Positions 63,244 to 64,000 of a stretch of 64,000 nucleotides of DNA are shown one piece after another (the stretch's first letter is position 1; every line of letters begins with the position of its first letter). Source of the stretch: Paraburkholderia phenazinium (lineage in GTDB: Bacteria > Pseudomonadota > Gammaproteobacteria > Burkholderiales > Burkholderiaceae); NCBI RefSeq assembly GCF_900141745.1, contig NZ_FSRM01000002.1:2914001-2978000 (forward strand). The letters run 5' to 3'. The position numbers and the translations under genes are program-made. The notes under the pieces are model-generated. The model was not told the origin of the DNA, ran no database searches, and was given only the letters and a program-made list of their open reading frames with translations.

Positions 63244-64000
63244 ATGACCGACACCCAGAAACGCCCCGGCTTCATCGGCTGGTTGCCCTATATCGTCGCG
63301 GCGACCTTCTTCATGGAGTATCTGGACACCACGGTGATCGCCACCGCCCTGCCGCAGATGGCGCGTTCGTTCGGCGTGGGTCCGAACAGCCTCAGCCTCG
63401 GCATGACGGCCTACATGCTGGCGCTGGCGATTTTCATCCCGGTAAGCGGCTGGGTTGCCGATCGGTGCGGCTCGCGCACGGTCTTCTTTAGCGCGATCGG
63501 CGTGTTTACGGTCGCGTCGGTGTTGTGCGGGATGTCGCAAAACGTGACGGAATTCACCGCCGCGCGTCTGTTGCAAGGGATGGGCGGCGCGATGATGGTC
63601 CCGGTCGGCCGGCTGATCGTGGTGCGCAGCACCGAGAAAAGCCGCCTGATGCAGGCCATCTCGACCATTACGTGGCCGGCGATCGTCGCGCCGGTGGTCG
63701 GGCCGCCGATCGGCGGCTTCATCACCACCTACGCGAACTGGCGCTGGATCTTTCTGCTGAACGTGCCGTTCGGCATCGCGGTGATGGCGGCAGTGGTCGC
63801 ACTGGTGCCCAACCTGAAAGGCAGCGAGCGCCGCCCGCTCGATCTCGTCGGCCTGCTGCTGAGCGGCGCCACCCTTACTTCGATCCTGTACGGCGCCGAA
63901 CTCGCCAGCCAGCCCGGCGAAAATCCGTGGATAGCAGGCGCCCTCGTGGCAGCGGGTCTGGTGATCGGGTTCGTGGCATTCCGGCATGCACAGCGCCATC
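63244..64000 (+). CDS. MFS transporter, DHA2 (EmrB/QacA) type, 3' truncated by window
   Basis: The frame opens at ATG 63244 and runs off the window end (252 codons visible). It starts [20 protein letters not shown] and shows the DHA2 motif C-like segment [20 protein letters not shown], motif A ([14 protein letters not shown]) and [20 protein letters not shown]. At least six hydrophobic helices are present. It is probably a drug or metabolite exporter using the proton gradient. It is divergent from ahpC across 204 bp. Confidence 0.85.
   Translation, partial: MTDTQKRPGFIGWLPYIVAATFFMEYLDTTVIATALPQMARSFGVGPNSLSLGMTAYMLALAIFIPVSGWVADRCGSRTVFFSAIGVFTVASVLCGMSQNVTEFTAARLLQGMGGAMMVPVGRLIVVRSTEKSRLMQAISTITWPAIVAPVVGPPIGGFITTYANWRWIFLLNVPFGIAVMAAVVALVPNLKGSERRPLDLVGLLLSGATLTSILYGAELASQPGENPWIAGALVAAGLVIGFVAFRHAQRH

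Noticed and set aside
62476..63999. 507-codon frame that extends AhpC upstream
   Set aside because: The extension is antisense to the MFS gene; the true AhpC start at 63039 has a ribosome binding site and the normal N terminus.

Overview
The window is about 64 kb of GC-rich, densely coded chromosome. The Wsp cluster, KatE, DUF3311 plus SSS transporter, DUF4865 and CsbD proteins, together with codon use, point to a beta-proteobacterium of the Burkholderia/Paraburkholderia group (inference; no rRNA or other marker gene is present). No rRNA, tRNA, CRISPR array or prophage was seen. Both edges cut a gene: the 3' end of wspC on the left, and the 5' part of an MFS exporter gene on the right.

Layout. 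1-6.0 kb: end of a Wsp surface-sensing operon (wspC', wspD, wspE, wspF, wspR) that makes c-di-GMP. 6.0-9.6 kb: an IsdG-type heme monooxygenase, an HU protein and DNA polymerase II. 9.7-17.9 kb: a minus-strand catabolic cluster of amidase, DeoR regulator, N-carbamoyl-amino-acid-hydrolase-type M20 peptidase, two APH/choline-kinase-like phosphotransferases, DUF3311 protein, SSS symporter and HAD-IB phosphatase. It looks like one uptake and degradation pathway whose substrate I cannot name. 18.0-21.8 kb: three SDR oxidoreductases and a TetR regulator lying between inverted, multi-box terminal repeats that resemble IS21-family ends. 21.9-28.5 kb: AmtB, a DUF4865/TetR/tautomerase group, a GlcG/HbpS relic and a secreted S9 peptidase. 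28.6-33.4 kb: a three-subunit molybdoenzyme, best read as SoeABC sulfite dehydrogenase. 33.6-41.2 kb: HIBADH-type reductase, TPR-glycosyltransferase protein, small exported protein, DUF6622-LytS-LytTR signalling unit, lone SsuA-type binding protein and AhpD-like protein. 41.4-47.7 kb: a receptor-less signalling operon (large hybrid kinase, CheR, stand-alone CheB, REC-kinase). 48-52 kb: KatE catalase, small proteins and CsbD. 52-56.9 kb: a probable non-coding transcript with a perfect terminator, MipA/OmpV, LysR, pirin and a small protein. 56.9-64 kb: motBA, alkane monooxygenase, ahpF/ahpC and an MFS exporter.

Themes are signal transduction (Wsp, LytS/LytTR, the CheR/CheB-kinase operon), oxidative-stress defence (KatE, AhpC, AhpF, AhpD-like, CsbD) and accessory catabolism. 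The two most promising undescribed items are the IS21-end-bounded SDR/TetR cassette (18010-21830) and the amidase/carbamoylase/twin-kinase/symporter cluster (9692-17868). All family assignments come from reading motifs; no database search was run.
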